The position numbers and the translations under genes are program-made. A stretch of DNA of 32,182 nt from an uncultured Clostridia bacterium (GTDB taxonomy: Bacteria; Bacillota; Clostridia; Oscillospirales; Oscillospiraceae): NCBI GenBank assembly GCA_946620645.1, contig CAMONN010000007.1:1-32182 (forward strand), given 5' to 3'. Under the pieces are notes generated by a model that was given only the letters and a program-made list of their open reading frames with translations, did not search any database and was not told the origin of the DNA. Positions 1-6,857 of the stretch are shown here, one piece after another (within the stretch, counting starts at the first letter, position 1; every line of letters begins with the position of its first letter).

Positions 1-37
1 CAGATAACAGGTTGTCTTAACCATAGGCGGCATGCGA

Positions 38-66
38 AAGAAAAGGACTCTGATCATAGAGTCCCT
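38..66 (-). terminator. Terminator-like hairpin downstream of the GyrI-like gene
   Basis: Read on the minus strand, GGACTCT and AGAGTCC form a stem around a short loop, followed by the T-rich run TTTTCTTT. It lies about 85 bases past the stop of the GyrI-like gene. Its sequence closely resembles the tRNA-Pro terminator at 848-883, sharing aaaaggactctgatc. Confidence 0.6.
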
Positions 67-95
67 CAATGGCAAATCATGCTGATAACGATACC

Positions 96-125
96 ACTGC
101 ACCCCGCGTGTCGCGCGGGGTGCAG
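96..125. repeat. GC-rich inverted repeat (hairpin) after the GyrI-like gene
   Basis: The arms ctgcaccccgcg and cgcggggtgcag enclose a very short centre. There is no good T tract on either side. It may be a first termination or RNA-stabilising hairpin for the minus-strand gene ending at 151. Nothing else is recognisable in bases 1-150. Confidence 0.5.
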
Positions 126-150
126 TTTCACAGGTGGGATGCATCGACTG

Positions 151-783
151 TCATATTCTTTTAATCGGATGGCGAATAACGGTCTTCAGCTTATTTGATG
201 CAACTTTTCTTGCATCACTCAGATATATTTCGTGATGGCGGCGCTGATCTGTGATGTCCAGCGTATATCCCTGCTGTTCCATGAAATCATGCATCAGCGC
301 TACCGTTGCAGGTTCATCATCATAGGAGCCGATGTGCATACACTGAACACATAAGCCCTCATCATAAGTCATAAATTCAGCTTTTGAAAAGTCTGTACCT
401 TTCTTCCTGGCAGCCTCCTCAACAGCCCAGTCAAAATCAGCTTTTGTGACGAAATCCGGTAAACGAATAACAGAGACCCACTCAAAATTATCTTTGTGAG
501 CATAGTCAATCTCTGTGCTTTCTTCCTGCCACCAGAACCCCTCCAGCGGAGGAACAACGTAATCGAAGTACCCTTCGATCTGATGAGTTCCCTTTTTGCT
601 CATTTTTATAGTAAAAGCGATGCCGTAGAGCAAGCTGATAGATTGCTTGTACTCACCTTCTTCTGTGTTCGGATCACCATGTCCGTGAACCGCAATGAAG
701 TTCATGCTCGGCACCGTGATGATGGACGGTTTGTTCTTTGGCATGTAGTATTCCTTGTACTCTTTTTTATAATCAAACGGCAT
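151..783 (-). CDS. GyrI-like small-molecule-binding domain protein
   Basis: The 210-aa product matches the free-standing GyrI-like family by its opening MPFDYKKEYKEYY, the central VVPPLEGFWWQ and the C-terminal RRHHEIYLSDARK, all recalled from annotated members of this family. GyrI-like (SOUL/AraC-effector) domains bind small hydrophobic or cationic ligands, and some members are hydrolases. There is no HTH or DNA-binding part here, so the protein is a lone ligand-binding domain in the cytoplasm. The ATG is preceded by GTGGAGGAAAAG at good spacing. The gene is monocistronic, between its own promoter with an overlapping palindrome and two downstream hairpins. Its base composition looks more AT-rich than that of the neighbours, which may reflect recent acquisition. 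The ligand cannot be told from sequence. Confidence 0.85.
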   Translation of the reverse strand: MPFDYKKEYKEYYMPKNKPSIITVPSMNFIAVHGHGDPNTEEGEYKQSISLLYGIAFTIKMSKKGTHQIEGYFDYVVPPLEGFWWQEESTEIDYAHKDNFEWVSVIRLPDFVTKADFDWAVEEAARKKGTDFSKAEFMTYDEGLCVQCMHIGSYDDEPATVALMHDFMEQQGYTLDITDQRRHHEIYLSDARKVASNKLKTVIRHPIKRI

Positions 784-809
784 GATACTTTTCCTCCACG
801 TATCCCGGC

Positions 810-844
810 ATATTGGGATTAATATAACATACTAATCCCAATAT
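810..844. promoter_or_regulatory. Perfect 12-bp inverted repeat, putative operator of the GyrI-like gene
   Basis: ATATTGGGATTA and TAATCCCAATAT are perfect 12-base arms around an 11-base AT-rich spacer. The palindrome covers the ground between the -35 and -10 boxes of the minus-strand promoter described below. That is the usual position for a repressor operator. No regulator gene is adjacent. Confidence 0.6.
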
Positions 845-849
845 TGCAA
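821..849 (-). promoter_or_regulatory. Promoter of the GyrI-like gene
   Basis: On the minus strand TTGCAA (844-849) and TATATT (821-826) are separated by exactly 17 bases. Transcription would begin near 814, about 30 bases before the ATG at 783. The -35 box abuts the T tract of the tRNA-Pro terminator and lies partly in the palindrome. Confidence 0.6.
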
Positions 850-883
850 AAAAAGGACTCTGATCGTACCCTGATCAGAGTCC
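848..883 (-). terminator. Rho-independent terminator of tRNA-Pro
   Basis: On the minus strand GGACTCTGATC and GATCAGAGTCC form a perfect 11-bp stem with a 7-base loop, followed by seven T residues. It starts six bases after the encoded CCA of the tRNA. Confidence 0.9.
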
Positions 884-888
884 CATTA

Positions 889-964
889 TGGTCCGAGTGG
901 AGGGATTTGAACCCCCGGCATCTTGGTCCCAAACCAAGCGCGCTACCAGCTGCGCTACACCCGG
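889..964 (-). tRNA. tRNA-Pro (anticodon UGG), CCA encoded
   Basis: The minus strand reads CCGGGTG-TAGCGCAG at the 5' end. The anticodon arm is CTTGG-TTTGGGA-CCAAG with anticodon TGG, the T arm contains GGTTCAAATCC, and the 3' acceptor strand CACTCGG is followed by A and a genomically encoded CCA. The total is 76 nt, and the 7-bp acceptor stem closes with one G-U pair. It decodes proline CCN codons. It has its own promoter and a strong terminator and is not in a tRNA cluster. Confidence 0.96.
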
Positions 965-970
965 ATTTCA

Positions 971-1001
971 GACCTGCAGAAGCACTCAGGCTCTGCAGGT
1001 C
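971..1001 (-). repeat. Perfect 10-bp hairpin in the tRNA-Pro precursor leader
   Basis: GACCTGCAGA and TCTGCAGGTC flank an 11-base loop. The repeat lies between the predicted transcription start (about 1007) and the mature tRNA 5' end (964), so it would form a stem in the 5' leader removed by RNase P. Confidence 0.6.
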
Positions 1002-1013
1002 ATGATCGCAGGT

Positions 1014-1042
1014 ATTATAACGTAAAATCCTTCGAGTTGCAA
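1014..1042 (-). promoter_or_regulatory. Promoter of tRNA-Pro
   Basis: On the minus strand TTGCAA (1037-1042) and a perfect TATAAT (1014-1019) are 17 bases apart. It lies just downstream of the CorC paralogue stop codon, so the tRNA need not depend on read-through. Confidence 0.75.
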
Positions 1043-1069
1043 GATAATTGTGAATTCGCACGCAGCGAA

Positions 1070-2344
1070 TTATTTCCGTGATTCAGATTCCTCGTTCCGG
1101 ATCCTTTTCACCAGTACGCGGTCCACTCTTCTTCCATCCATGGACAGCACTGTAATCCTCAAATTCTCATGAACGAAGGTTTCACCTTCCTCGGGGAAAT
1201 GTCCACCGAGGGACTCAATCACCCAGCCGCCCAGCGTGTCACTGTCGGCATCAAAATCATCCTCCGACAAACCTTCCAGCTCCAGGAACTCCGTAATCGG
1301 CAGATCTCCGTCCAGCTCCAGCTCATCGGCAGAGCGCCGGACAACCTCGGGCTCCACCTGGTCCGTCTCATCCCAAATGTCACCGACAATCTGCTCCAGC
1401 ACATCCTCCATGGACACCACACCCAGCATTCCGCCATACTCATCGCACACTATGGCAAGATGCTGCCGCGCCCGCCGAAGCTGTGTCATCACATCGGGCA
1501 GCTTCATGGTTTTATAGACATAACAGGGTTCCATCAGCTGCGACCGGATTTCACGTTTTCCATCCGTCACCGCTTTCAGAAAGCGGTTCATATAGAGGAC
1601 TCCGATGACGTTGTCGATGCTGCCCTCGTATACGGGGATTCTGGAATAGGATGAGTTCTCAACCTGCGTGAGAATATCATCCCAGTCGTCGTCAACATCG
1701 ATCGCTTCCACATCAACCCGGGCTGTCATCACTTCAAACGCGGAAATTTCTGAGAAATCAATGGCAGCCTGCACAAGTTCAGAGCGGTCCTCATCCAGGA
1801 CCTCTTCATCCTCGGCAGTTTCAATGAGGCTTGAAAGCTCATCCACCGCCTCATCTTCCCCGACTTCCTCTTCCTTGATCCAGAACGTCAGCAGCCGTAC
1901 CAGCCCGACAACCAGCATGATCAGGGGCTTGAGAACGATCATAAGCGCCCGGATCACAGGCGCGTTCCGCTCGGCAAGCCGGTTGGCATTCTGCTTTGCA
2001 GCAATTTTCGGGATCGTCTCTCCGAAAATAATGACCAGCAGGGTAAGCAGAATGGTTGCGACCCAGGTCAGGCTGTCCTTCCCGGTCACAAGGATGACCA
2101 GGACGGAGGCGAGGGAAGAGCTGGCAATGTTCACCAGATTGTTTCCGATGAGTATTGCACTCAGCGCGTCGTCAAAACGCTGTATAATCTTCAGCGCGAT
2201 CGCGGCGTGCCGGGAGCCCTCCTGCGCTGAGTTTTCCAGCCGGAGCCTGTTGCAGGAGGAATAGGCCATTTCTGATGCCGAGAAGAAATTCGAAAACACC
2301 AGACACAGCAGAATCCCGGCAGAGATGATCAGAATATTCATCAT
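1070..2344 (-). CDS. CorC/HlyC (CNNM-type) membrane protein with CBS pair, copy 2
   Basis: The 424-aa protein has the full architecture of this family. The N-terminal DUF21 membrane domain, with roughly four hydrophobic helices, covers about residues 1-150. Next comes an acidic linker (EEEVGEDEAVDELSSLIETAEDEE), then tandem CBS domains opening with MTARVDVEAID and including IPVYEGSIDNVIGVLY, and a C-terminal CorC_HlyC domain (DELELDGDLPITEFLEL). Family members are implicated in magnesium or cobalt efflux and in haemolysin-like phenotypes; adenine nucleotides bind the CBS pair. The start overlaps the upstream paralogue's stop by 4 bases (ATGA), indicating translational coupling. A small AATTCGC/GCGAATT hairpin overlaps the stop codon but lacks a clear T tract. 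Confidence 0.9.
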   Translation of the reverse strand: MMNILIISAGILLCLVFSNFFSASEMAYSSCNRLRLENSAQEGSRHAAIALKIIQRFDDALSAILIGNNLVNIASSSLASVLVILVTGKDSLTWVATILLTLLVIIFGETIPKIAAKQNANRLAERNAPVIRALMIVLKPLIMLVVGLVRLLTFWIKEEEVGEDEAVDELSSLIETAEDEEVLDEDRSELVQAAIDFSEISAFEVMTARVDVEAIDVDDDWDDILTQVENSSYSRIPVYEGSIDNVIGVLYMNRFLKAVTDGKREIRSQLMEPCYVYKTMKLPDVMTQLRRARQHLAIVCDEYGGMLGVVSMEDVLEQIVGDIWDETDQVEPEVVRRSADELELDGDLPITEFLELEGLSEDDFDADSDTLGGWVIESLGGHFPEEGETFVHENLRITVLSMDGRRVDRVLVKRIRNEESESRK

Positions 2345-3621
2345 CCCTCACCCCCTTCCGGGAGCGCCGGATTCTTTACCGCTTTCAGCTTCAGAATACG
2401 GTTGTGATCCATTTCCGATACGGTGAAGGTCAGGTCATGATAACGGAAACTGTCCCCCACAGCCGGAATCTTATCAAACATGGTGTAGGCCCACTCGCCA
2501 AGGCGTGTGTCAACCAGTTCATCGTTATTTTCGGGATCTTCATAATCGAGATGTTCAAAAAGATCCGATACATGCTCGTCCGCATCCACGATGCATGCGT
2601 CATCGGAGATATCGGTGACGGGTTCTTTCACTACATCGTCCTCGTCCCAGATCTCGCCGACGATCTCCTCGACAATATCCTCCACTGTCACGATGCCCAG
2701 CGTACCGCCATAGTTATCCGTAACAACAGCCATGTTAATGCGCTGCCGGGACATCATGGGCAGCAGTTCTGAAAGCTCTGTACTTTTATGAACGAAGAAA
2801 GCTTCATCCAGAAGATCCCGCAGATCAGGCGCCCCTCCGCTCCGGAGCCATGCCTTAATATACTTTCGAATCTGCAGGATGCCGATAATGTGGTCAATAC
2901 TGCCCTCATATACCGGAAGACGGCTGTGATTCTGCGCCTTGATCTTCGCAAGAATCTCTTCCCCGTCCTCTTCCACGTCCAGCGCCGCCACATCCATGCG
3001 CGGCGTCAGGACACTTTCCACCGTAAGGTCCCCAAACTGCAGTGCGGATGAAATCAGTTCACCCTGCTCCTCGTCCAGGCTCCCTTCTTCGGTCATGTCC
3101 TCAATAATGTCATACAGCTCATCTTCCGTGACAGAAAGCTCCGGTTCCTGGCTGCTCAATCTGGCGGCAGTTCTCCCAATGAGGGTCAAAGCCCGGGAAA
3201 TCGGGTAAAAGACCGTCATAAAGAACCTCAGGCTCTGGGCGGTGGCCCTGGCCAGACGCTCCGGGAATTTCTTCGCAATGCTCTTGGGAAGCATTTCCCC
3301 GGCGAAAAACACCACCAGTGTTGTGAGAATCGTACTGACCGTCACTGCAGAGAGCCCCCAGCGCCTGGTCACGATCATCGTCACAAGGGCAGAGAGAAAC
3401 AGATGACACAGATTCGTACCAATCAGCAGTGTGCTGATTGCCTGATCAAAGTGATTTAAAACATAAACCGCCTGCTCTGCACCGTCTTCCCCACGCTCCG
3501 CCGCGGCGCGAAGCTTTGTCTTTGACGCCGAAGCAAAAGCTGTCTCCACCAGCGCAAAATACACAGCACCAAGCAGCAGGATAACTGTAAGTATGAGTGG
3601 CAATCGACTGCCATCGTCCAT
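2341..3621 (-). CDS. CorC/HlyC (CNNM-type) membrane protein with CBS pair, copy 1
   Basis: This 426-aa protein has the same architecture as its neighbour: a DUF21 transmembrane domain, linker helix (LSVTEDELYDIIEDMTEEGSL), CBS pair (LTPRMDVAALDVE, RLPVYEGSIDHIIGILQ) and a C-terminal CorC_HlyC domain. It is probably an ion (Mg2+/Co2+) transporter or regulator in the cytoplasmic membrane. The sequence differs from its partner at many positions, so this is an old tandem pair rather than a recent duplication. The ATG at 3621 is the first start after an in-frame stop; an AAAGGAG lies about 13 bases upstream, slightly further than usual. Its promoter is at 3661-3689. Confidence 0.9.
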   Translation of the reverse strand: MDDGSRLPLILTVILLLGAVYFALVETAFASASKTKLRAAAERGEDGAEQAVYVLNHFDQAISTLLIGTNLCHLFLSALVTMIVTRRWGLSAVTVSTILTTLVVFFAGEMLPKSIAKKFPERLARATAQSLRFFMTVFYPISRALTLIGRTAARLSSQEPELSVTEDELYDIIEDMTEEGSLDEEQGELISSALQFGDLTVESVLTPRMDVAALDVEEDGEEILAKIKAQNHSRLPVYEGSIDHIIGILQIRKYIKAWLRSGGAPDLRDLLDEAFFVHKSTELSELLPMMSRQRINMAVVTDNYGGTLGIVTVEDIVEEIVGEIWDEDDVVKEPVTDISDDACIVDADEHVSDLFEHLDYEDPENNDELVDTRLGEWAYTMFDKIPAVGDSFRYHDLTFTVSEMDHNRILKLKAVKNPALPEGGEG

Positions 3622-3660
3622 TTCGGATCAACAACTCCTTTTTTTGCAGAATCAGAGTGC

Positions 3661-3689
3661 ATTCTACCATATCACAGGCATGGCGTCAA
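3661..3689 (-). promoter_or_regulatory. Promoter of the CorC/HlyC pair
   Basis: On the minus strand TTGACG (3684-3689) and TAGAAT (3661-3666) are 17 bases apart, about 40 bases before the first ATG. Confidence 0.65.
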
Positions 3690-3753
3690 CATCTGCTTAG
3701 AATTCTACCCAGTCAGTTTTATTATAAAAATCCCTGCCGACACAAATTTACTC

Positions 3754-3783
3754 TTGACTTGAAGGAGGGTTTTCACCTATAGT
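3754..3783 (+). promoter_or_regulatory. Promoter of the histidine phosphatase gene
   Basis: TTGACT (3754-3759) and TATAGT (3778-3783) are 18 bases apart on the plus strand, giving a leader of about 80 bases before the ATG at 3870. The rest of the 248-base gap between the divergent genes holds nothing else I recognise. Confidence 0.55.
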
Positions 3784-3869
3784 TCAGTGATGCGGTTCTC
3801 ATCCGATCCCGGATACCGTCATCAGGTCTTATTTATCATAATCACTTAACAGGAGGAACCTGGAAGTTC

Positions 3870-4517
3870 ATGAAAGTCTATATTCTTCGTCACGGTGAAA
3901 CGGAGCTGAACACAAAAGGCGTCATGCAAGGGAGCCTGGACGCTCCGCTGAATCAGAACGGGCGGGATCTTGCCGCCGTCACCGGGCGGGCCATGAAAGG
4001 CATTCATTTTGACAGTTGTATCACGAGCCCCCTCTGCAGGGCGGCAGAGACCGCAGAAATCGTCCTGCGTGAAAGCGGCAACTCTGTCCCGGTAACGGTG
4101 GACCGCCGCCTCATGGAGCTCAGCTGCGGAGATATGGAGGGAAAACCGCTCTCAGATCTCGGAGATGCCGGGAAGATTTTCTTCACAGATCCTTTCAGGT
4201 TCATTTCTTTCCCCAATGGGGAGACCATCCGGGCGCTCTGCGACCGGACACAGGCCTTTCTGAAAGAGCTCATCGCCAGGGATGACGGCAAAACCTACCT
4301 GGTCAGCACCCACGGATGTGCCATGCGGGCGATGGTGAACTACCTGAACCCCAACCCACAGGATTTCTGGTTCGGCCATGTGCCGTACAACTGCTCAATG
4401 ACAATCCTGAATGCGGAAAGAGGGTCTGTGCAGATACTCGAGCTTAACAAGGTCTTTTACGATCTGAGCCTCACGGAGGATCCCATGAAGCGTTATGTTC
4501 ATTCATCGGAGAACTGA
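3870..4517 (+). CDS. Histidine phosphatase family protein (phosphoglycerate mutase-like)
   Basis: The 215-aa protein opens with MKVYILRHGETELN, where the RHG motif at residues 7-9 carries the phosphorylated histidine. SPLCRAAETAEI supplies the second arginine, and LVSTHGCAMRA carries the second catalytic histidine. These are the core features of the cofactor-dependent phosphatase/mutase superfamily. Small single-domain members of this size are usually phosphatases acting on sugar phosphates, nucleotides or cobalamin precursors, so the substrate is undetermined. ACAGGAGGAACC precedes the ATG. It appears to be a single-gene unit ending at a bidirectional terminator. Confidence 0.88.
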   Translation: MKVYILRHGETELNTKGVMQGSLDAPLNQNGRDLAAVTGRAMKGIHFDSCITSPLCRAAETAEIVLRESGNSVPVTVDRRLMELSCGDMEGKPLSDLGDAGKIFFTDPFRFISFPNGETIRALCDRTQAFLKELIARDDGKTYLVSTHGCAMRAMVNYLNPNPQDFWFGHVPYNCSMTILNAERGSVQILELNKVFYDLSLTEDPMKRYVHSSEN

Positions 4518-4524
4518 ACTGTCA

Positions 4525-4562
4525 CAAAAGCAGCAGGGCCGGAAAACCGGCCCTGCTTTATT
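4525..4562. terminator. Bidirectional terminator between convergent genes
   Basis: GCAGGGCCGG and CCGGCCCTGC form a perfect 10-bp stem with an AAAA loop. CTTTATT follows on the plus strand and TGCTTTTG on the minus strand. It serves the histidine phosphatase and the murF/HAD unit. Confidence 0.85.
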
Positions 4563-4577
4563 CAACTGACGATCATC

Positions 4578-5288
4578 TCACGATACCGGCACGCCGTAAA
4601 GGGCTGCGAGCAGCGGCGGAAGCTCAGAAAGTTTGTCAATGCTGTAATCCGGCACAATATCCTCCCGCGGCTTTTTCTTTCGAAGGTTAAACCAGCATGT
4701 GGTGATCCCGGCGTTAATGCCGCCGCGAATATCGGAAGTGAGGCTGTCTCCGACGATAATCGCCTTTTCGCGCCTGAAACCTGGGATTTGCGCAAAGCAG
4801 CGTTCAAAGAACTCCCTGGCCGGCTTGTTAACACCAATCTCCTGTGAAATGAAGATCCGCTCAAAACAGTCTGAAATGCCCGCGCTTTTCAGCCGTCCCT
4901 GCTGTACTACAGCCGTGCCGTTGGAGACCAGAAAAAGTCTGCAAACCGGGAAAAGAGTTCTGAGCAGTTCCTCTGCTCCATCCACGAAGTAATGCCCCTG
5001 AGAAAGATTGACCTCATAACGGTCCCGCAGTTCAGAAGGATCCGCTTTTGATCCCATCTCTTCCAAAAGCTGAACAAATCGTCCCAAAAGAACCTGTTCC
5101 CGCGTAATTTCACCGTTTTCAAGCCGTTCCCAGTACAGAAGGTTTACCACACTGTAGCGGTCAAGCACCTTCCCGTCATGGTGAATACCCATCTCGGCCA
5201 GAGACTTTGAGAGTGCGCGGGCCTCGGCCTTTTTAAAGTCCAGAAGCGTATCGTCCAGGTCCAACAGAACAAACGGCCCGGAATTCAC
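4578..5288 (-). CDS. HAD-superfamily phosphatase, YjjG/YfnB-type nucleotidase
   Basis: LLDLDDTLLDF near the N-terminus is HAD motif I with both aspartates. LVSNGT is motif II, NKPAREFFERC supplies the motif III lysine, and IIVGDSLTSDIRGGINAG is motif IV. The helical cap beginning KKAEARALSKSL fits the YjjG/YfnB subfamily, which dephosphorylates non-canonical or excess pyrimidine nucleoside monophosphates. I place the start at GTG 5288 (236 aa), not at the track's GTG 5312, because GGAGAGGGGAAA lies just upstream and this GTG overlaps the murF stop as GTGA. The 5312 codon has no ribosome binding site. Translational coupling to murF is likely. Confidence 0.86.
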   Translation of the reverse strand: MNSGPFVLLDLDDTLLDFKKAEARALSKSLAEMGIHHDGKVLDRYSVVNLLYWERLENGEITREQVLLGRFVQLLEEMGSKADPSELRDRYEVNLSQGHYFVDGAEELLRTLFPVCRLFLVSNGTAVVQQGRLKSAGISDCFERIFISQEIGVNKPAREFFERCFAQIPGFRREKAIIVGDSLTSDIRGGINAGITTCWFNLRKKKPREDIVPDYSIDKLSELPPLLAALYGVPVS

Positions 5289-6685
5289 AGCTTTCCCCTC
5301 TCCCCTGCGCACTCTGCGCCAGCATGCTGTTCTGCCAGCTTCCGGAGCGCTGCGGAGACCAGCTCAAAGTGGGAGCCCTTCGACGCCTTCACCAGCAGGC
5401 AGTCCCCCTCGGCAATCAGACGGGGCAGCGCTGAAATGAGAGCATCCCGGCTTTCAAAGCAGACACCGGCCTCGCCGGCCCCGGCTGCAGTGTCTCTTCC
5501 GTAGGTTCCCGCTGTCAGCACCAGCTCAACACCTTTTTCCGCGGCATAGCGGCCTACTCCCCTGTGCATCTCCCCGCTCTCTTTCCCGAGCTCCAGCATA
5601 TCCCCAAGGATACAGACATGCCGTTTCCCGGGCAGCTGTACGAGGGTATCAATCCCGCTTCGGACGGAATCGGGATTCGCATTGTAGCTGTCATCAATCA
5701 TGGTGATGAAGGCGGTTCGGACCAGTTCGGCTCTCCGCTCCACATTGTGAAAATCCGCAATTCCCGCAATGATTTCCTCATCGCTGAGTCCAAAGAAAAC
5801 ACCAACCGCTACGGCAGCGAGGGCCGCATAAACATGGTGCCTGCCGAAAGCCGGAATCCGGAGCCTGATTGTTCGGCCTCCGCCCGCAACATCGCACTGA
5901 ATTCCGCTGTCGTCTGTTTCACAGCTCAGCGCGCGAAAATCATTGTCCACTCCAAAGCCGTAACAGATTTTTCTCTGGCGGCACTTCAGTCCGCGCAGTT
6001 TCTCATCGTCGCCATTCAGAATGACAGGAGCCTCGTCTGACAGGTATTCCAGCATCTCCGTCTTGGCCTTCAGCACCCCGTCAAGGTCGTGCAGATATTC
6101 CAGATGGGCATGCCCGATGGTTGTAAACACCGCAACCGCAGGCCTTACAAGGTCTGCAAGCACACGCATTTCCCCGAAGTCTGAAATCCCCATCTCGATA
6201 ACCGCGGCTTCATAGCCGGAATCCAGCCGGGAGATCATCATAGGAACCCCGATCTGGTTGTTCAGGTTTCCGGCTGTCTTCAGCGTGCGCAGACGCCGGG
6301 ACAGAACCGCGGAGATCATCTCCTTGGCCGTTGTTTTTCCGACGCTGCCGGTAATGCCGATGATCGGGAGCTTAAACTGCTCCCGGTAAGCCTTTGCAAT
6401 CTGTTCGAGGGCCTTCTGCACGTCCGGAACCAGAATCAGCGGGCCCAGTCCGTCCGCGCCATCCGGGACACGTTCCACCAGACATCCGGCAGCGCCCCGG
6501 GCAAAAGCCGAAGCAATGTAGTCGTGGCCATCGACACGCTCTCCGCGGTAGGCTACGAAAAGGTCACCCGGCATCACCATTCGGCTGTCAATCACTACAT
6601 TTCCCAGCAGCGCAGAACTCTCCGCTTCCGGCAGCAGTGTGCCCCCGCAGAGCTGTGCCGCGCGGCTAACCGTCATTCTCTCCAT
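5285..6685 (-). CDS. murF: UDP-N-acetylmuramoyl-tripeptide--D-alanyl-D-alanine ligase
   Basis: MurF adds D-Ala-D-Ala to the UDP-MurNAc-tripeptide, the last cytoplasmic step in building the peptidoglycan pentapeptide precursor. The N-terminal substrate domain includes VVIDSRMVMPGDLFVAYRGER. The central ATPase domain has GITGSVGKTTAKEM (P-loop) and NLNNQIGVP, and the C-terminal domain has MIDDSYNANPDS. I choose ATG 6685 (466 aa) over the track's 6727 because GGAGAAGGAAA precedes it, and because the promoter at 6737-6765 would start transcription near 6730, leaving almost no leader for 6727. No other mur genes are adjacent; its partner is the overlapping HAD phosphatase. Confidence 0.95.
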   Translation of the reverse strand: MERMTVSRAAQLCGGTLLPEAESSALLGNVVIDSRMVMPGDLFVAYRGERVDGHDYIASAFARGAAGCLVERVPDGADGLGPLILVPDVQKALEQIAKAYREQFKLPIIGITGSVGKTTAKEMISAVLSRRLRTLKTAGNLNNQIGVPMMISRLDSGYEAAVIEMGISDFGEMRVLADLVRPAVAVFTTIGHAHLEYLHDLDGVLKAKTEMLEYLSDEAPVILNGDDEKLRGLKCRQRKICYGFGVDNDFRALSCETDDSGIQCDVAGGGRTIRLRIPAFGRHHVYAALAAVAVGVFFGLSDEEIIAGIADFHNVERRAELVRTAFITMIDDSYNANPDSVRSGIDTLVQLPGKRHVCILGDMLELGKESGEMHRGVGRYAAEKGVELVLTAGTYGRDTAAGAGEAGVCFESRDALISALPRLIAEGDCLLVKASKGSHFELVSAALRKLAEQHAGAECAGERGKL

Positions 6686-6736
6686 TTTCCTTCTCCATTT
6701 CCTGCAGGAATCGACCTGTTTGATCATATTTCCGGT

Positions 6737-6765
6737 ATCATAGCACGAAGTCCCGTTTTTTTCAA
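6737..6765 (-). promoter_or_regulatory. Promoter of murF
   Basis: On the minus strand TTGAAA (6760-6765) and TATGAT (6737-6742) are 17 bases apart. The predicted start near 6730 supports ATG 6685 as the murF start. Confidence 0.65.
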
Positions 6766-6786
6766 TGCGCCGGCTCTCATTTCCCC

Positions 6787-6815
6787 TTGTATATGCGGGA
6801 AACTTCCGCTATAAT
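6787..6815 (+). promoter_or_regulatory. Promoter of the MATE exporter gene
   Basis: TTGTAT (6787-6792) and a perfect TATAAT (6810-6815) are 17 bases apart, divergent from the murF promoter. Confidence 0.7.
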
Positions 6816-6857
6816 GGGGCACCGTATTTTTAAAAGATTTGATTGGAGTTTGTTTCT

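Noticed and set aside
819-1061. 80-aa minus-strand ORF in the track
   Set aside because: It overlaps tRNA-Pro, its promoter and its terminator, and has no protein-like features.
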